Position numbers and translations under genes: made by a program
In this document: piece by piece, positions 45,406 to 55,542 of the stretch
Position numbering within the stretch: position 1 is the first letter of the stretch
Layout of the letters: every line of letters starts with the position of its first letter
The notes under the pieces: model-generated
What the model saw: only the letters and a program-made list of their open reading frames with translations
Told to the model about the DNA's origin: nothing
Databases searched by the model: none
NCBI GenBank assembly: GCA_028707175.1
Contig: JAQTUV010000004.1
Coordinates: forward strand, 310,001-374,000
Direction: 5' to 3'
DNA length: 64,000 nt
Source: Sideroxydans sp.
Lineage (GTDB): Bacteria > Pseudomonadota > Gammaproteobacteria > Burkholderiales > Gallionellaceae

Positions 45406-46392
45406 ATGAATAAACCCCTTACTGCCGCCCCCCACGCCCTCGACCTTGCTCGCCAAGTTTTGAATATCGAAGCCGCTGCGATTCAAGCATTGGTTGCACG
45501 CATCGACGATCAATTCTTACAAGCCCTCAACCTCATCCTTTCGTGCGAAGGACGAGTGATCGTAAGCGGCATGGGTAAATCTGGGCATATCGCCCGCAAG
45601 ATCGCTGCGACCCTGTCTAGTACGGGCACCCCCGCATATTTCGTCCATCCAGGCGAGGCCAGCCACGGCGACTTAGGCATGGTGACAGCGCACGATGTTT
45701 TCATCGGCATCTCCTATTCCGGCGAAAGCCAAGAGTTGTTGACCATCGTTCCAGCACTTAAACGCCAAGGTGCGAAACTCATCACCATTACGGGCAAGCC
45801 ACAATCCAGTTTGGCGCATGATGCTGATGTGCATCTGGATGGCTCCGTTGCACAAGAGGCATGCCCGATGGGGCTTGCGCCGACCGCAAGCACGACGGCC
45901 GCACTTGCTTTGGGGGATGCGCTAGCCGTAGCGCTGCTAGATGCAAAAGGATTCGGCGAGGCGGATTTTGCTCGCTCTCACCCCGGCGGCAGTTTGGGCC
46001 GTCGATTGCTCACCCATGTACGTGATGTGATGCACACCCATGCCAGCATCCCAAGTGTGCGCGAAGATGCCACACTGGCAGATGCCGTATTAGAGATGTC
46101 TCGAAAAGGCCTAGGCATGACGGCCATCGTTGACGCGAATCATCACCTACTCGGCATCTACACAGACGGCGACCTACGCCGCACCTTGGAGAAGAAGGTG
46201 GATTTCAGCACGACTTCTGTGAATAGCGTGATGTCGCGCACTCCCCGCCATATCGGACCTGACGCCTTGGCTGTGGACGCCGTGCAGTTGATGGAGCAAT
46301 ACAACATCAGTCAGTTACTGGTATTGGATGCACAAAACAAAGTGGTCGGCGCATTGAATATGCACGACCTATTAAAGGCAAAGGTCATCTAA
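45406..46392 (+). CDS. kdsD: D-arabinose-5-phosphate isomerase
   Basis: A 328-residue enzyme interconverting ribulose-5-P and arabinose-5-P for KDO synthesis. It has an N-terminal SIS domain (about 40-175) with IVSGMGKSGHIARKIAATL and FVHPGEASHGDLGMV, and two C-terminal CBS domains (about 205-325). It begins the conserved kdsD-kdsC-lptC-lptA-lptB run, directly abutting kdsC. Confidence 0.95.
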   Translation: MNKPLTAAPHALDLARQVLNIEAAAIQALVARIDDQFLQALNLILSCEGRVIVSGMGKSGHIARKIAATLSSTGTPAYFVHPGEASHGDLGMVTAHDVFIGISYSGESQELLTIVPALKRQGAKLITITGKPQSSLAHDADVHLDGSVAQEACPMGLAPTASTTAALALGDALAVALLDAKGFGEADFARSHPGGSLGRRLLTHVRDVMHTHASIPSVREDATLADAVLEMSRKGLGMTAIVDANHHLLGIYTDGDLRRTLEKKVDFSTTSVNSVMSRTPRHIGPDALAVDAVQLMEQYNISQLLVLDAQNKVVGALNMHDLLKAKVI

Positions 46393-46914
46393 ATGAGTCT
46401 GCCTGAACGAATCAAAACGCTACGTCTGATCGCTTTCGATGTCGATGGTGTATTAACCGATGGCGGCTTATATCTGAGTGATTCAGGCGAAGAATTCAAA
46501 CGTTTCAACTCGCTGGATGGTCATGGCTTGAAGATGCTAAAAAACTCGGGAGTTGAGCTCGCAATCATTACAGGGCGCTCCTCAAAATGCGTCGAATTGC
46601 GCGCCAAAAACTTAGGGATCACGCACCTATATCAAGGCGTAGAAAACAAACTTGCCGCCATGCAATCTCTTTTAACGAAGTTAGATATTGCGCCTGAGTT
46701 CGCAGCTTTCATGGGGGATGATGTAATTGATCTCCCCGCGATGCGCCATGTTGGAATAGCCATCTCTGTGCCTGCGGCCCCCCAAAACGTGCAAGATCAT
46801 GCGGATTACGTGAGCCAACGCGAAGGCGGTCACGGTGCTGTTCGTGAGGTATGCGAACTCATCATGAACGTCCAATGCACTTTCGATGCGCAACTAGCGA
46901 CTTACTTGAAATAA
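46393..46914 (+). CDS. kdsC: 3-deoxy-D-manno-octulosonate-8-phosphate phosphatase
   Basis: A 173-residue HAD phosphatase releasing KDO. It has the nucleophile motif AFDVDGVLTDGGLYL, TGRSSKCVELRAKNLG, and MGDDVIDLPAMRHVG as the metal-binding motif. The compact C0-type HAD size fits KdsC tetramers. The stop overlaps the lptC start (TAATG). Confidence 0.95.
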   Translation: MSLPERIKTLRLIAFDVDGVLTDGGLYLSDSGEEFKRFNSLDGHGLKMLKNSGVELAIITGRSSKCVELRAKNLGITHLYQGVENKLAAMQSLLTKLDIAPEFAAFMGDDVIDLPAMRHVGIAISVPAAPQNVQDHADYVSQREGGHGAVREVCELIMNVQCTFDAQLATYLK

Positions 46915-47495
46915 TGGAACATCGCAGCATCTTCAACACCTTACGCTCGTGGCTTCCGTTGCTACCTTTTGTGCTTTTATTGGGCGCAAGCTACTGGCTA
47001 AGCCTGCAAGTGCAACCACTGCCCACCCTTGATAAGACCGTGCGTCACGAGCTTGATTACACCATCGACAAGCTGAGCTCAACGACGCTCAACGAAATGG
47101 GCACCCCCCACTTCACACTATCCGCTGAAAGGCTGTGGCACTATCCGGATGACGACAGCACACACCTCAGCTTGCCAAACCTGAATTACTTCACCATCGA
47201 TCGCCCGCAGATCCATGCTTCTGCAAAGCTCGGTACGCTCAGCAATAAGGCTGAACACCTATTTTTGCAGGACAACGTACAACTCACCATGACATCCGAT
47301 AAGCTCGAACGTAGCTTTACAACAGAATATCTACACATCATCCCAGAACGCGAATGGGCGGAAACCGACCGTGCCGTGACCTTACAAAATGGCCGTAGCA
47401 CGATAAGCGCGATTGGTATGGAAATAGATAATCCAGCGCATACCCTCAAATTGCTTTCCCAAGTTAGAGCTGAACATGAACCGACCAGAAAATAG
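46914..47495 (+). CDS. lptC: LPS export system protein LptC
   Basis: A 193-residue bitopic inner-membrane protein from ATG 46914. The N-terminal helix (about 14-32: LPLLPFVLLLGASYWLSLQV) anchors a periplasmic beta-jellyroll (about 45-190) that receives LPS from LptBFG and hands it to LptA. DYTIDKLSSTTLNEMGTPHFTLSAERLWHYP is the family-type first strand region. It overlaps lptA by 20 bases. Confidence 0.92.
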   Translation: MEHRSIFNTLRSWLPLLPFVLLLGASYWLSLQVQPLPTLDKTVRHELDYTIDKLSSTTLNEMGTPHFTLSAERLWHYPDDDSTHLSLPNLNYFTIDRPQIHASAKLGTLSNKAEHLFLQDNVQLTMTSDKLERSFTTEYLHIIPEREWAETDRAVTLQNGRSTISAIGMEIDNPAHTLKLLSQVRAEHEPTRK

Positions 47496-48069
47496 CCTCT
47501 TATTCATCACCTTGGCTTTTTTCATTTCAATGAATCTCGCCTACGCAGAAACGGCTGATCGCAACAAACCGTTGCATCTGGAAGCGAACCGAGTGTTGAT
47601 TGACGATGCAAAAAAGATCAATCGATTTGAAGGTAACGTGCAAATGACCCAAGGTACTTTGCTCATTCAAGCTGACAGCATCGAAGTCACGGAAGATGCC
47701 GCAGGAATGCAACGACTGATCGCCACAGGCCACCCTGTCAAATTTCGTCAACGTTATGAAGGTTCCTCTGATTACGCCGAAGGTTATGGCAATCGTATCG
47801 AATACGACACCAATGCTGAGACCGTCGATTTTTACGACCATGCTCGAATCAAACGAGGCACGGATGAAGTTCAAGGTGCACACATAGCCTACAGCACCAA
47901 GACCGAGATATTCCAAGCTCGCGGCGCCATCCTCAATGACGAGGCCGATCCAAGAAACAGTCGCGTGCATGCTGTCATACAGCCCAAAAGGAAGGAAGCG
48001 CCTAGCGACACGCCACTTGTCATTCAACCCATTCCCGAATTGCCCGCTGGCGCATCTGACCATGAGTGA
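47476..48069 (+). CDS. lptA: LPS transport periplasmic protein LptA
   Basis: A 197-residue periplasmic bridge protein. Signal peptide about 1-24 (cleavage near AYA), then the OstA/LptA fold with [23 protein letters not shown] and [17 protein letters not shown]. The C-terminal about 40 residues are charged and Pro-rich. It overlaps lptB by eight bases, consistent with translational coupling. Confidence 0.94.
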   Translation: MNRPENSLLFITLAFFISMNLAYAETADRNKPLHLEANRVLIDDAKKINRFEGNVQMTQGTLLIQADSIEVTEDAAGMQRLIATGHPVKFRQRYEGSSDYAEGYGNRIEYDTNAETVDFYDHARIKRGTDEVQGAHIAYSTKTEIFQARGAILNDEADPRNSRVHAVIQPKRKEAPSDTPLVIQPIPELPAGASDHE

Positions 48070-48784
48070 ACTGCAAACTGTATCGCTAAAGAAAAGTTAC
48101 CGTGCACGCACCGTAGTACAAGATGTATCACTGACGGTAAAAAGTGGCGAAGTCGTAGGGTTGCTGGGGCCGAACGGTGCAGGCAAGACAACGAGTTTCT
48201 ACATGATCGTCGGCCTTGTTGCTGCAGATGGCGGCGAGATCACCATCGATGGCGAAAATGTCACACACCTGCCCATACACCGCAGAGCACGTTTAGGCTT
48301 AGCTTACCTCCCTCAAGAAGCCTCGATCTTCCGCCGCATGACCGTCACGCAGAACATCCAAGCAGTCTTAGAGTTGCACGGCTACACATTGGAAGAGCAA
48401 AACCAGCGTCTTGAAGCGCTGCTCACCGACCTACATATCACGCACATTCGCAATAACCCAGCGGTAGCCCTGTCCGGTGGAGAACGCCGCCGAGTCGAAA
48501 TCGCGCGCGCACTGGCAACCGACCCTCGCTTCATCTTGCTTGATGAACCCTTCGCCGGCGTCGATCCAATTGCGGTTATCGACATCCAAAAAATCATTCG
48601 CTTCTTGAAGGAGCGAGGGATTGGCGTACTCATCACGGACCATAACGTACGTGAAACTTTAGGCATCTGTGATCGTGCATATATTATCAACGCAGGATCA
48701 GTGATGGCCGAAGGAAAGCCCGAAGAAATCATCTATAATGAGGGCGTGAGGAAAGTATATCTGGGTGAGCATTTCAAACTATAA
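48062..48784 (+). CDS. lptB: LPS export ABC transporter ATPase LptB
   Basis: A 240-residue ATPase powering LPS extraction by LptFG. ATG 48062 gives [16 protein letters not shown]. It has Walker [14 protein letters not shown], the Q-loop in [11 protein letters not shown], signature [15 protein letters not shown], Walker [17 protein letters not shown] and the H-loop [10 protein letters not shown], which match LptB closely. lptF/G are not in the window. Confidence 0.97.
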   Translation: MSELQTVSLKKSYRARTVVQDVSLTVKSGEVVGLLGPNGAGKTTSFYMIVGLVAADGGEITIDGENVTHLPIHRRARLGLAYLPQEASIFRRMTVTQNIQAVLELHGYTLEEQNQRLEALLTDLHITHIRNNPAVALSGGERRRVEIARALATDPRFILLDEPFAGVDPIAVIDIQKIIRFLKERGIGVLITDHNVRETLGICDRAYIINAGSVMAEGKPEEIIYNEGVRKVYLGEHFKL

Positions 48785-48814
48785 AGACCGCCGCCACAGA
48801 CCAGACCAATTGCA

Positions 48815-50248
48815 ATGAAACCAGCTCTTCAACTTAGGCAATCCCAACAACTGCTGCTAACGCCGCAGTTGCAGCAAGCCATCAAATTATTACAGCTCTC
48901 TACGCTGGAAATCAATCAAGAGACTTCTCGTTTATTGGATGAAAATCCATTCCTTGAACGCGAGGACGATAACGGCAATCAAACCTACAGTGGCAGTAGT
49001 AGCACGACCGTCGCTACCAGCACAGAGTCTGCTCAAAGTGACCCGCAGCCCACTGAATCGACCTCGCGTGCCGATGATGGAGAGTGGCCTGAGCCCAGCT
49101 TCACCGCCTCCAACTCCGGCAACCCCGATGATGAGGATGAAGGGTATAGCGAAGTTGCTGCCGACCGCCCAAGCTTGCGCGAACATCTGTTGTGGCAACT
49201 CAATATGAGTCAACTGGACTCTCGCGATAAGAAAATCATCGCTTTGCTCATCGATGCATTAGACGAAAATGCCTATTTGTCACAACCGCTGGAAGAGATT
49301 TTCGAACTACTGCCCGCCGAACTCGACATCAGCCTAGATGACCTTGAAACTGCGCTCGTACAACTGCAACACCTTGATGAACCCGGTATCGGTGCGCGTA
49401 CACTCAGCGAATGCTTGGCCTTGCAGTTGCAACAGATGTCAGAAGATGTACCAGGGCGCGACCTAGCACTCGAACTGGTCAATCATCATCTAGCCTTGCT
49501 TGCCTCAAGGGACTTTAGCAAACTAAAAAAGATCCTACATTGTGATGATGAAGCCTTACGTTGCGTGCAAGAACTCATCGTTCGCTTACAGCCCAAACCC
49601 GGCATGGCGTTCGAACAACGCGCCGCAGACTATGTCGTTCCAGATGTGCTAGTTGAACGTATCGGCGGCATTTGGCGTGCACGCCTGAATCCAGAGGCCA
49701 TGCCACGGCTACGCGTAAATCAGATTTACGCCAACATCATGCAACAACGTAACGACAGCAACGCACAAGGCATGGTGACGCAACTCCAAGAAGCGCGCTG
49801 GTTCATTAAAAACTTACAGCAACGCTTTGAAACCATTTTGCGGGTGGCACAGGCCATCGTAGAGCGGCAACGCCAATTTTTCCAATTTGGTGACATTGCG
49901 ATGCGCCCCTTGGTGTTACGTGAGATCGCAGAACAGCTTGAACTCCACGAATCCACCATCTCGCGCGTCACCACGCAGAAGTTCATGCATACGCCTCGTG
50001 GCATCTATGAATTTAAATATTTCTTCGGTAGCGGCCTCGCCACCGAAGCTGGCGGCGCGTGTTCATCCACCGCTATTCGTGCGCTCATCAAGCAGATGGT
50101 CAGCGAAGAGGATGCGAAACATCCCCTAACTGACAGCCGCATGTCCGAAATCCTGGCACAGCAGGGCATAATAGTAGCCCGCCGTACCGTGGCAAAATAC
50201 CGGGAATCAATGAGTATCCTCCCGGTAAATCTTCGTAAATCACTCTAA
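48815..50248 (+). CDS. rpoN: RNA polymerase sigma-54 factor
   Basis: A 477-residue alternative sigma factor for nitrogen, motility and pilus genes. Region I is Gln-rich (LRQSQQLLLTPQLQQAIKLLQ); an acidic Ser/Asp/Glu-rich region II spans about 50-115; the core-binding and DNA-binding parts end with the RpoN box ARRTVAKYRE near 455. Followed by hpf and ptsN in the usual order. The pilin promoter at 42263 is a likely target. Confidence 0.97.
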   Translation: MKPALQLRQSQQLLLTPQLQQAIKLLQLSTLEINQETSRLLDENPFLEREDDNGNQTYSGSSSTTVATSTESAQSDPQPTESTSRADDGEWPEPSFTASNSGNPDDEDEGYSEVAADRPSLREHLLWQLNMSQLDSRDKKIIALLIDALDENAYLSQPLEEIFELLPAELDISLDDLETALVQLQHLDEPGIGARTLSECLALQLQQMSEDVPGRDLALELVNHHLALLASRDFSKLKKILHCDDEALRCVQELIVRLQPKPGMAFEQRAADYVVPDVLVERIGGIWRARLNPEAMPRLRVNQIYANIMQQRNDSNAQGMVTQLQEARWFIKNLQQRFETILRVAQAIVERQRQFFQFGDIAMRPLVLREIAEQLELHESTISRVTTQKFMHTPRGIYEFKYFFGSGLATEAGGACSSTAIRALIKQMVSEEDAKHPLTDSRMSEILAQQGIIVARRTVAKYRESMSILPVNLRKSL

Positions 50249-50264
50249 CTAATAGGAGCAGGCA

Positions 50265-50588
50265 ATGAACCTCAACCTCACAGGACATCATCTAGAAATC
50301 ACCCCTGCGATCCGCGAACACGTGATTGGCAAACTGGATAAAGTCAAACGTCATTTTGACAATGTGATCGACATCAACGTCATCTTGTCGGTAGACAAGT
50401 TGGTACAAAAAGCTGAAGCCACTGTACATCTTGCTGGCAAAAGTATTTTTGCAGAAACTTCAGACAGCAATCTGTACGTCGCGATTGATGCATTGGTCGA
50501 CTCTTTGGATCGTCAAGTACTGAAGCACAAGGAAAAACGCACTGCGAGCCGTCATGACGAATCTGGGCAACATCCAGTAGCAGAGTAA
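50265..50588 (+). CDS. hpf: ribosome hibernation promoting factor (short form)
   Basis: A 107-residue HPF/YfiA protein starting MNLNLTGHHLEITPAIREHV, with the conserved HFDNVIDINVIL and YVAIDALVDSLDRQVLKHKEK. Short HPF helps form inactive 100S ribosomes in stationary phase. A GGAGCA ribosome site precedes it. A terminator separates it from ptsN. Confidence 0.94.
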   Translation: MNLNLTGHHLEITPAIREHVIGKLDKVKRHFDNVIDINVILSVDKLVQKAEATVHLAGKSIFAETSDSNLYVAIDALVDSLDRQVLKHKEKRTASRHDESGQHPVAE

Positions 50589-50595
50589 AGTGATG

Positions 50596-50627
50596 CGGGG
50601 CGACCAAATGGTTGCCCCGTTTTTTTA
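50596..50627 (+). terminator. intrinsic terminator between hpf and ptsN
   Basis: A 10-pair stem (CGGGGCGACC / GGTTGCCCCG, with one G-T pair) around AAAT, followed by seven T. Read-through would be needed to link hpf to ptsN. Confidence 0.85.
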
Positions 50628-50641
50628 TTTGGTGAGGCACC

Positions 50642-51097
50642 ATGACTTTGATCAGTAAAATTTTAACGCCCGAATGTATCCTTTTGGACAGCGAATCCAC
50701 CAGCAAGAAGCGTGTCTTCGAACGTGTTGGCATCTTGTTCGAGAACTCTCAGAGCATCGCACGTAGCCAAGTATTCGACAGTCTATTCGCTCGCGAAAAG
50801 CTAGGATCGACAGGTTTAGGACAAGGCGTAGCGATTCCGCATGGACGCGTTAAAGGTTTGCGTGATGCTGTCGCCGCATTCGTCAAAATGGACAATGCCA
50901 TCCCTTTTGATGCACCAGACGGCCTTCCCGTCAATTTCATATTCGTGTTGCTCGTTCCCGAACGTGCAACTGATTTGCATTTACAGATTCTGGGCGAACT
51001 CGCACAGATGTTCTGCGACACCAATTTCCGCGATCAGCTACTACAAGCGAACGACCCTGCCACCATCTATGCCCTCTTCACACAGTGGCAAGTCTAA
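50642..51097 (+). CDS. ptsN: PTS IIA-like nitrogen regulatory protein
   Basis: A 151-residue EIIA-Ntr protein. The phospho-acceptor His lies in GLGQGVAIPHGRVKG near 70, and VNFIFVLLVPERATDLHLQIL is conserved. It works in the nitrogen PTS with HPr-like partners and controls K+ uptake and other functions in relatives. It lies six bases ahead of hprK. Confidence 0.94.
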   Translation: MTLISKILTPECILLDSESTSKKRVFERVGILFENSQSIARSQVFDSLFAREKLGSTGLGQGVAIPHGRVKGLRDAVAAFVKMDNAIPFDAPDGLPVNFIFVLLVPERATDLHLQILGELAQMFCDTNFRDQLLQANDPATIYALFTQWQV

Positions 51098-51103
51098 GCA
51101 CTC

Positions 51104-52042
51104 ATGTCTAACGTCAATATCCGACAGCTTTTCCAAGATAAACAAGAACGCTTAAGCCTAGCTTGGGTAGCCGGTGCGGAAGGTGCTGATCGTATTCTTG
51201 ATAGTGAGACTGTAAATGCCTCCAATCAAGGTCTGATTGGGCACATGAACCTGATCCACCCTAACTGGGTTCAGGTATTGAGTAACACCGAGCTGGATTA
51301 CTTACATTCGCTCCCCCCTGCCGAACTCGCCACGTCACTACAACGATTAGCCGATGGTAAACCTTCTTGCTTAATCGTGGCTGGCGACACCGAAATTCCC
51401 AAAGGTCTGATCGACTTTGCCAACCAGACGCAGACGCCTCTATTCCATTCACCGCTCGGTAGCGTGCATCTCATGTGGATGGTGCGTCACTACATGGTCA
51501 AAGCACTGGCCGAAGCCACGACACGTCACGGCGTATTCATCGATGTACTCGGTGTCGGCGTCATGATCACAGGGGATAGCGGCGTCGGTAAAAGCGAACT
51601 TGCGCTCGAACTCATCACGCGCGGCAACGGCCTGGTCGCGGATGACATCGTCGAGTTGTACCGCATCTCCCCTGAAGCCCTTGAGGGACGTTGCCCAGAA
51701 CTATTGCGTGACTTCTTGGAAGTACGCGGCCTAGGCATCCTGAATATTCGCACCATGTTTGGTGAGACCGCTGTGCGTCGTAAAAAAAGTATCAAACTTA
51801 TCGTGCACCTCTATCGTCCATTGCTCGACGACCTATCAAAGCTTGATCGCCTGCCACAAGCTGGCCGCGAAGAGATCATGGGCGTCTCCATCAGCAAGGT
51901 CGAAATTCCCGTCATGGCAGGTCGTAACTTAGCGGTTTTGGTTGAAGCTGCTGCACGCAATTTCGTGCTTCAACAACGTGGCATCGACACCATGCAAGAG
52001 TTCATCACTCGGCAAGAACAGCATCTCATTGGGGATCGTTAA
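51104..52042 (+). CDS. hprK: HPr kinase/phosphorylase
   Basis: A 312-residue enzyme that phosphorylates and dephosphorylates HPr at serine. The N-terminal domain is followed by a catalytic domain with the P-loop [17 protein letters not shown] near 152-168 and [26 protein letters not shown]. Its HPr and EI partners are not encoded in this window. Confidence 0.95.
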   Translation: MSNVNIRQLFQDKQERLSLAWVAGAEGADRILDSETVNASNQGLIGHMNLIHPNWVQVLSNTELDYLHSLPPAELATSLQRLADGKPSCLIVAGDTEIPKGLIDFANQTQTPLFHSPLGSVHLMWMVRHYMVKALAEATTRHGVFIDVLGVGVMITGDSGVGKSELALELITRGNGLVADDIVELYRISPEALEGRCPELLRDFLEVRGLGILNIRTMFGETAVRRKKSIKLIVHLYRPLLDDLSKLDRLPQAGREEIMGVSISKVEIPVMAGRNLAVLVEAAARNFVLQQRGIDTMQEFITRQEQHLIGDR

Positions 52043-52043
52043 G

Positions 52044-52880
52044 ATGCAGCTGTTCCTCATCAGTGGACTATCCGGATCTGGAAAAAGCGTCGCCCTAAAG
52101 ACGTTAGAAGATTCTGGCTTCTACTGCGTGGACAACCTACCTGTCGAACTGCTGTCCGCCCTCATCGACAATCTGCAACAAGCAGACTACACCCGCATGG
52201 CGGTAAGCATTGATGTGCGCAGCGGCAGCAGCGTGCAGCTGCTACCGCAATATATCGAATCGATGAAACAGCATGGCCTCGACGTACATCTGCTATTCCT
52301 TGACGCTCACACCGACACCTTAGTAAAACGCTTTTCAGAGACACGCCGCTCACATCCGCTGAATGATGGCATTCGCACCTTACCCGAATGCGTATCGTAC
52401 GAACGCGAACTGCTCACCGAAATCAGCGACTTGGCTCATCACATTGACACTACCGAACTAGGCGCAAATGCTTTACGTGCTTGGGTTAAAGCTTTCATCA
52501 ATTTGGATCGAGCACGCCTCACGTTGTTATTCGAATCATTCGGATTCAAACACGGCATCCCTCTCGATGCCGATTTGGTGTTCGACGTGCGTTGCCTCCC
52601 CAACCCACACTACGACCCACTATTGCGCCCCCTTACCGGACGTGACGCACCCGTTGTGCAATTTCTTGAGCAAACACCACTCGCGCAAAAAATGTTCAAT
52701 GATGTACGCACCTTCATCGAGAATTGGCTGCCCAGTTACATCGCTGACAACCGTAGTTACCTCACCGTTGCTATCGGTTGCACGGGTGGACAACATCGCT
52801 CGGTTTACCTTGCTGAACGATTAGCCGCACATTTCAATACTCAGCAACAAGTGCTGGTGCGCCATCGTGAATTCCTATGA
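52044..52880 (+). CDS. rapZ: RNase adapter protein RapZ
   Basis: A 278-residue nucleotide-binding protein from ATG 52044. The Walker A is [19 protein letters not shown], followed by [12 protein letters not shown]. The C-terminal domain has [17 protein letters not shown], the conserved ligand-binding region. In E. coli RapZ senses glucosamine-6-P and guides RNase E to GlmZ. It begins one base after the hprK stop. Confidence 0.95.
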   Translation: MQLFLISGLSGSGKSVALKTLEDSGFYCVDNLPVELLSALIDNLQQADYTRMAVSIDVRSGSSVQLLPQYIESMKQHGLDVHLLFLDAHTDTLVKRFSETRRSHPLNDGIRTLPECVSYERELLTEISDLAHHIDTTELGANALRAWVKAFINLDRARLTLLFESFGFKHGIPLDADLVFDVRCLPNPHYDPLLRPLTGRDAPVVQFLEQTPLAQKMFNDVRTFIENWLPSYIADNRSYLTVAIGCTGGQHRSVYLAERLAAHFNTQQQVLVRHREFL

Positions 52881-53253
52881 GGCTATTCGCTCATCTATTA
52901 AAGCAGGCGATTGGCTAACAGTCCTGCTCGGCATTTTATGTGTCGTGCTCATCACACTAAAATTATGGAATGGCGAACAAGCCGATCGCGCCATCATCCG
53001 TAGCGCAGGAAAAATATTCAAAGAAGTACCACTTTCACGCGACACACAAATTGAAGTACCCGGCCCCCTCGGCATCAGCATCATCAACATCGAAAAAGGC
53101 AAGGCACGCATCACCAGCGACCCCAGCCCCAGACAATATTGCGTGCGTCAAGGTTGGCTACAACAAGCAGGCGAGATCGCCATCTGCCTGCCCAACCAAG
53201 TGAGTGTGGAATTAACCGGCAGCCAGAAAAAATATGACAGCCTCAACTATTAA
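52867..53253 (+). CDS. NusG domain II-containing membrane protein
   Basis: A 128-residue protein starting at GTG 52867, overlapping rapZ by 14 bases. There is one N-terminal helix (about 17-34) and then a small beta domain (about 45-120) with the NusG_II pattern ending [26 protein letters not shown]. Such proteins commonly occur beside a Gx transporter gene, as here, and are thought to be envelope-associated; their role is unknown. The domain should face the periplasm. Confidence 0.78.
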   Translation: MNSYEAIRSSIKAGDWLTVLLGILCVVLITLKLWNGEQADRAIIRSAGKIFKEVPLSRDTQIEVPGPLGISIINIEKGKARITSDPSPRQYCVRQGWLQQAGEIAICLPNQVSVELTGSQKKYDSLNY

Positions 53254-53773
53254 GCTGACCGCCACCCCTGAAGATCACCACGTCGCTAAAATGGCAGCAG
53301 TGGCACTGGGGCTCACGGTATTAGAGAACGCTATCCCCTCCCCGCTGCCCGGCGTAAAGCCAGGACTCGCTAACATCGTCACCCTCATCGTGTTAGCGCG
53401 TTACGGTTGGCGCATGGCAGCATGGGTATCCTTACTGCGCGTCGTTGCAGGCAGTTTGTTGTTTGGGAATTTCCTCGCCCCAGGATTTTTCTTGAGCTTG
53501 AGCGGCGCTGTGTTCAGCCTTGCCGCACTCGCGATAAGCATGCACTTACCTCAACGCTGGTTCGGCGCGGTAACGCACAGCATCCTCGCCGCCTTCGCCC
53601 ACATCGCAGGCCAGATGATGGTCGTCTATTTGTGGCTCATCCCACACAGCGGCATCGCCTATCTCATCCCCATCTTTGCTACCGCCGCCTTGGTATTCGG
53701 CACCGTGAACGGCATAATCGCCGCACGCTTCATCGAAGCCGCTGAGCAACCTCAAACGGAACCACACGCATGA
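53234..53773 (+). CDS. Gx transporter family membrane protein
   Basis: A 179-residue protein with about five or six membrane helices. KMAAVALGLTVLENAIPSPLPGVKPGLANIVTLIVL is the family hallmark, with GVKPGLAN the signature. It is related to ECF-type substrate-binding (S) components and is sometimes annotated as heptaprenyl diphosphate synthase component I, which is probably misleading. It overlaps the NusG_II gene by 20 bases and ubiX by four. Confidence 0.82.
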   Translation: MTASTIKLTATPEDHHVAKMAAVALGLTVLENAIPSPLPGVKPGLANIVTLIVLARYGWRMAAWVSLLRVVAGSLLFGNFLAPGFFLSLSGAVFSLAALAISMHLPQRWFGAVTHSILAAFAHIAGQMMVVYLWLIPHSGIAYLIPIFATAALVFGTVNGIIAARFIEAAEQPQTEPHA

Positions 53774-54369
53774 AAACGATCACGTTAGCACTCACTGGCG
53801 CATCAGGCCTCCCCTACGGCATGCGGCTTTTAGAGACGCTCTTGAAGGGCGGCCATCGCGTACATCTGGTGTACACCCAAGCCGCCCAAATGGTGGCCAA
53901 ACAAGAATTAGATTTTGTACTTCCCACACGCCCACACGATGCCGAGCAAATGTTCAAAGAACGCATCGGCGAATTCAGCGGCGAACTCAAAATATTCGGC
54001 ATTCAAGACTGGTACGCTCCCATGGCGTCCGGCTCAAACCCCGGTGACGCGATGGTGGTCTGCCCGTGCACCATGGGCACACTTGGCAAGATAGCGGGTG
54101 GCATCAGCGATGACCTCATCGCCCGCGCCGCCGACGTCATGCTCAAAGAAAAACGCACGCTCATCATCGTCCCGCGCGAGATGCCATTCTCATCCATCCA
54201 CCTTGAGAACATGCTCAAACTCTCCCACGCCGGCGCCGTCATCATGCCCCCCAATCCCGGCTTCTATCACCACCCGCAGAGCGTGCAAGACATCGTAGAT
54301 TTTGTAGTGGCGCGCATACTCGACCATCTAGGCGTGGAGCAGACGTTGATGAAAAAGTGGGGAGAGTAA
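53770..54369 (+). CDS. ubiX: flavin prenyltransferase UbiX
   Basis: A 199-residue enzyme joining dimethylallyl phosphate to FMN to make the prenylated cofactor of UbiD in ubiquinone synthesis. It has LALTGASGLPYGMRLLETLL, the SGSNPGDAMVVCPCTMGTLGKIA active-site block, VPREMPFSSIHLENMLKL and a C-terminal PQSVQDIVDFVVARILDHLG. Its start overlaps the Gx gene. Confidence 0.95.
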   Translation: MKTITLALTGASGLPYGMRLLETLLKGGHRVHLVYTQAAQMVAKQELDFVLPTRPHDAEQMFKERIGEFSGELKIFGIQDWYAPMASGSNPGDAMVVCPCTMGTLGKIAGGISDDLIARAADVMLKEKRTLIIVPREMPFSSIHLENMLKLSHAGAVIMPPNPGFYHHPQSVQDIVDFVVARILDHLGVEQTLMKKWGE

Positions 54370-54482
54370 AACTCCCCGTGCGCAACCCGCTTGTTCGTAA
54401 ATAATCGAGGGAACCGCGCAGCGACGGAAAACAGGGGGGTGCCGACTCGGGATGAATGGTTTTAGGTAATTACCTGAATCAC

Positions 54483-55511
54483 CTAAGCCAGCTTCTCTAA
54501 CATCGCCCTCACCGGCGTCGGAATCGCCGCCCGCAAGGCCTCATCCACATCCAACCACACGCTCCCCGCCTGCATCACCTTCACCGGTTTGTGTTCTAGT
54601 TCGATCTTCAAAGGTGCGATATGCAATTTGAAGTGCGTGAACGTGTGAGTGAATTGTTCCAAACGTTGCCCCGCGCTTGCGTCCATTCCGTTATTCACGA
54701 ACCATGTCTTTGCAGTTTCTTCATCATCAAACTGTGGTGGACACCACATCCCGCCCCAGATACCGCTACTTGGCCGCTTCTCTAGCAAAATATCGTTGCC
54801 GTGAATGAGCAATAAAAAGATTGCGTGTCTTTCTGGCACGGTCTTCTTCGGGCGGGGTGTGGGCAGGGTGTTGATGCGATCTGTTTGCAAAGCAACACAA
54901 TCGGCTTGCACGGGACATAACACGCATTTTGGTTTGCTACGTGTACAGACGGTAGCGCCCATATCCATGAGAGATTGGGTATAAACCGCTACATCTTCGC
55001 TCGGCAGTAGCGCTTCGGCTTCTTGCCAAAGTTGCGCTTCGACTTTTTTATCCCCCGCCCAACCTGCGATGCCGCGATGCCTTGCCAGCACGCGCTTCAC
55101 GTTGCCATCCAAGATGGCACGATGCTGGTGGAAAGCCAGCGCGCACACAGCGGCGGCCGTAGAGCGACCGATGCCGGGTAGCGCGATGATGTCGTCAAAG
55201 TTACTCGGGAATTCGCCGTTGAAACGAGCAACAATGAGACGCGCCGCTTTGTGCAGATTGCGCCCCCGTGCGTAGTAGCCTAAACCACTCCAATGCGCGA
55301 GCACTTGCTCTTCACTTGCCGACGCGAGTACGGCGATGGTGGGAAAAGAGGTGATGAATTTCTGAAAATACGGGATGACCGTGGCGACCTGCGTCTGCTG
55401 CAACATGATTTCGGACAGCCACACGCGGTAGGCATCTTGTCCTTGCCACGGCAAACCATGACGGCCATGCACACGCTGCCATGCGATGAGGCGGGAAGCG
55501 AACGAAGTCAT
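54483..55511 (-). CDS. mutY: A/G-specific adenine glycosylase
   Basis: A 342-residue DNA repair enzyme removing adenine opposite 8-oxoG. It has LPWQGQDAYRVWLSEIMLQQTQV, the helix-hairpin-helix LPGIGRSTAAAVCA with the catalytic Asp in HRAILDGNVKRVLARH, the 4Fe-4S cysteines in CTRSKPKCVLCPVQADC, and a C-terminal NUDIX-like 8-oxoG recognition domain (about 225-340). The gap to ubiX has no recognisable feature. Confidence 0.96.
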   Translation of the reverse strand: MTSFASRLIAWQRVHGRHGLPWQGQDAYRVWLSEIMLQQTQVATVIPYFQKFITSFPTIAVLASASEEQVLAHWSGLGYYARGRNLHKAARLIVARFNGEFPSNFDDIIALPGIGRSTAAAVCALAFHQHRAILDGNVKRVLARHRGIAGWAGDKKVEAQLWQEAEALLPSEDVAVYTQSLMDMGATVCTRSKPKCVLCPVQADCVALQTDRINTLPTPRPKKTVPERHAIFLLLIHGNDILLEKRPSSGIWGGMWCPPQFDDEETAKTWFVNNGMDASAGQRLEQFTHTFTHFKLHIAPLKIELEHKPVKVMQAGSVWLDVDEALRAAIPTPVRAMLEKLA

Positions 55512-55542
55512 CGTTGCATGAATCCGTTGCTCCCCATCGCCA

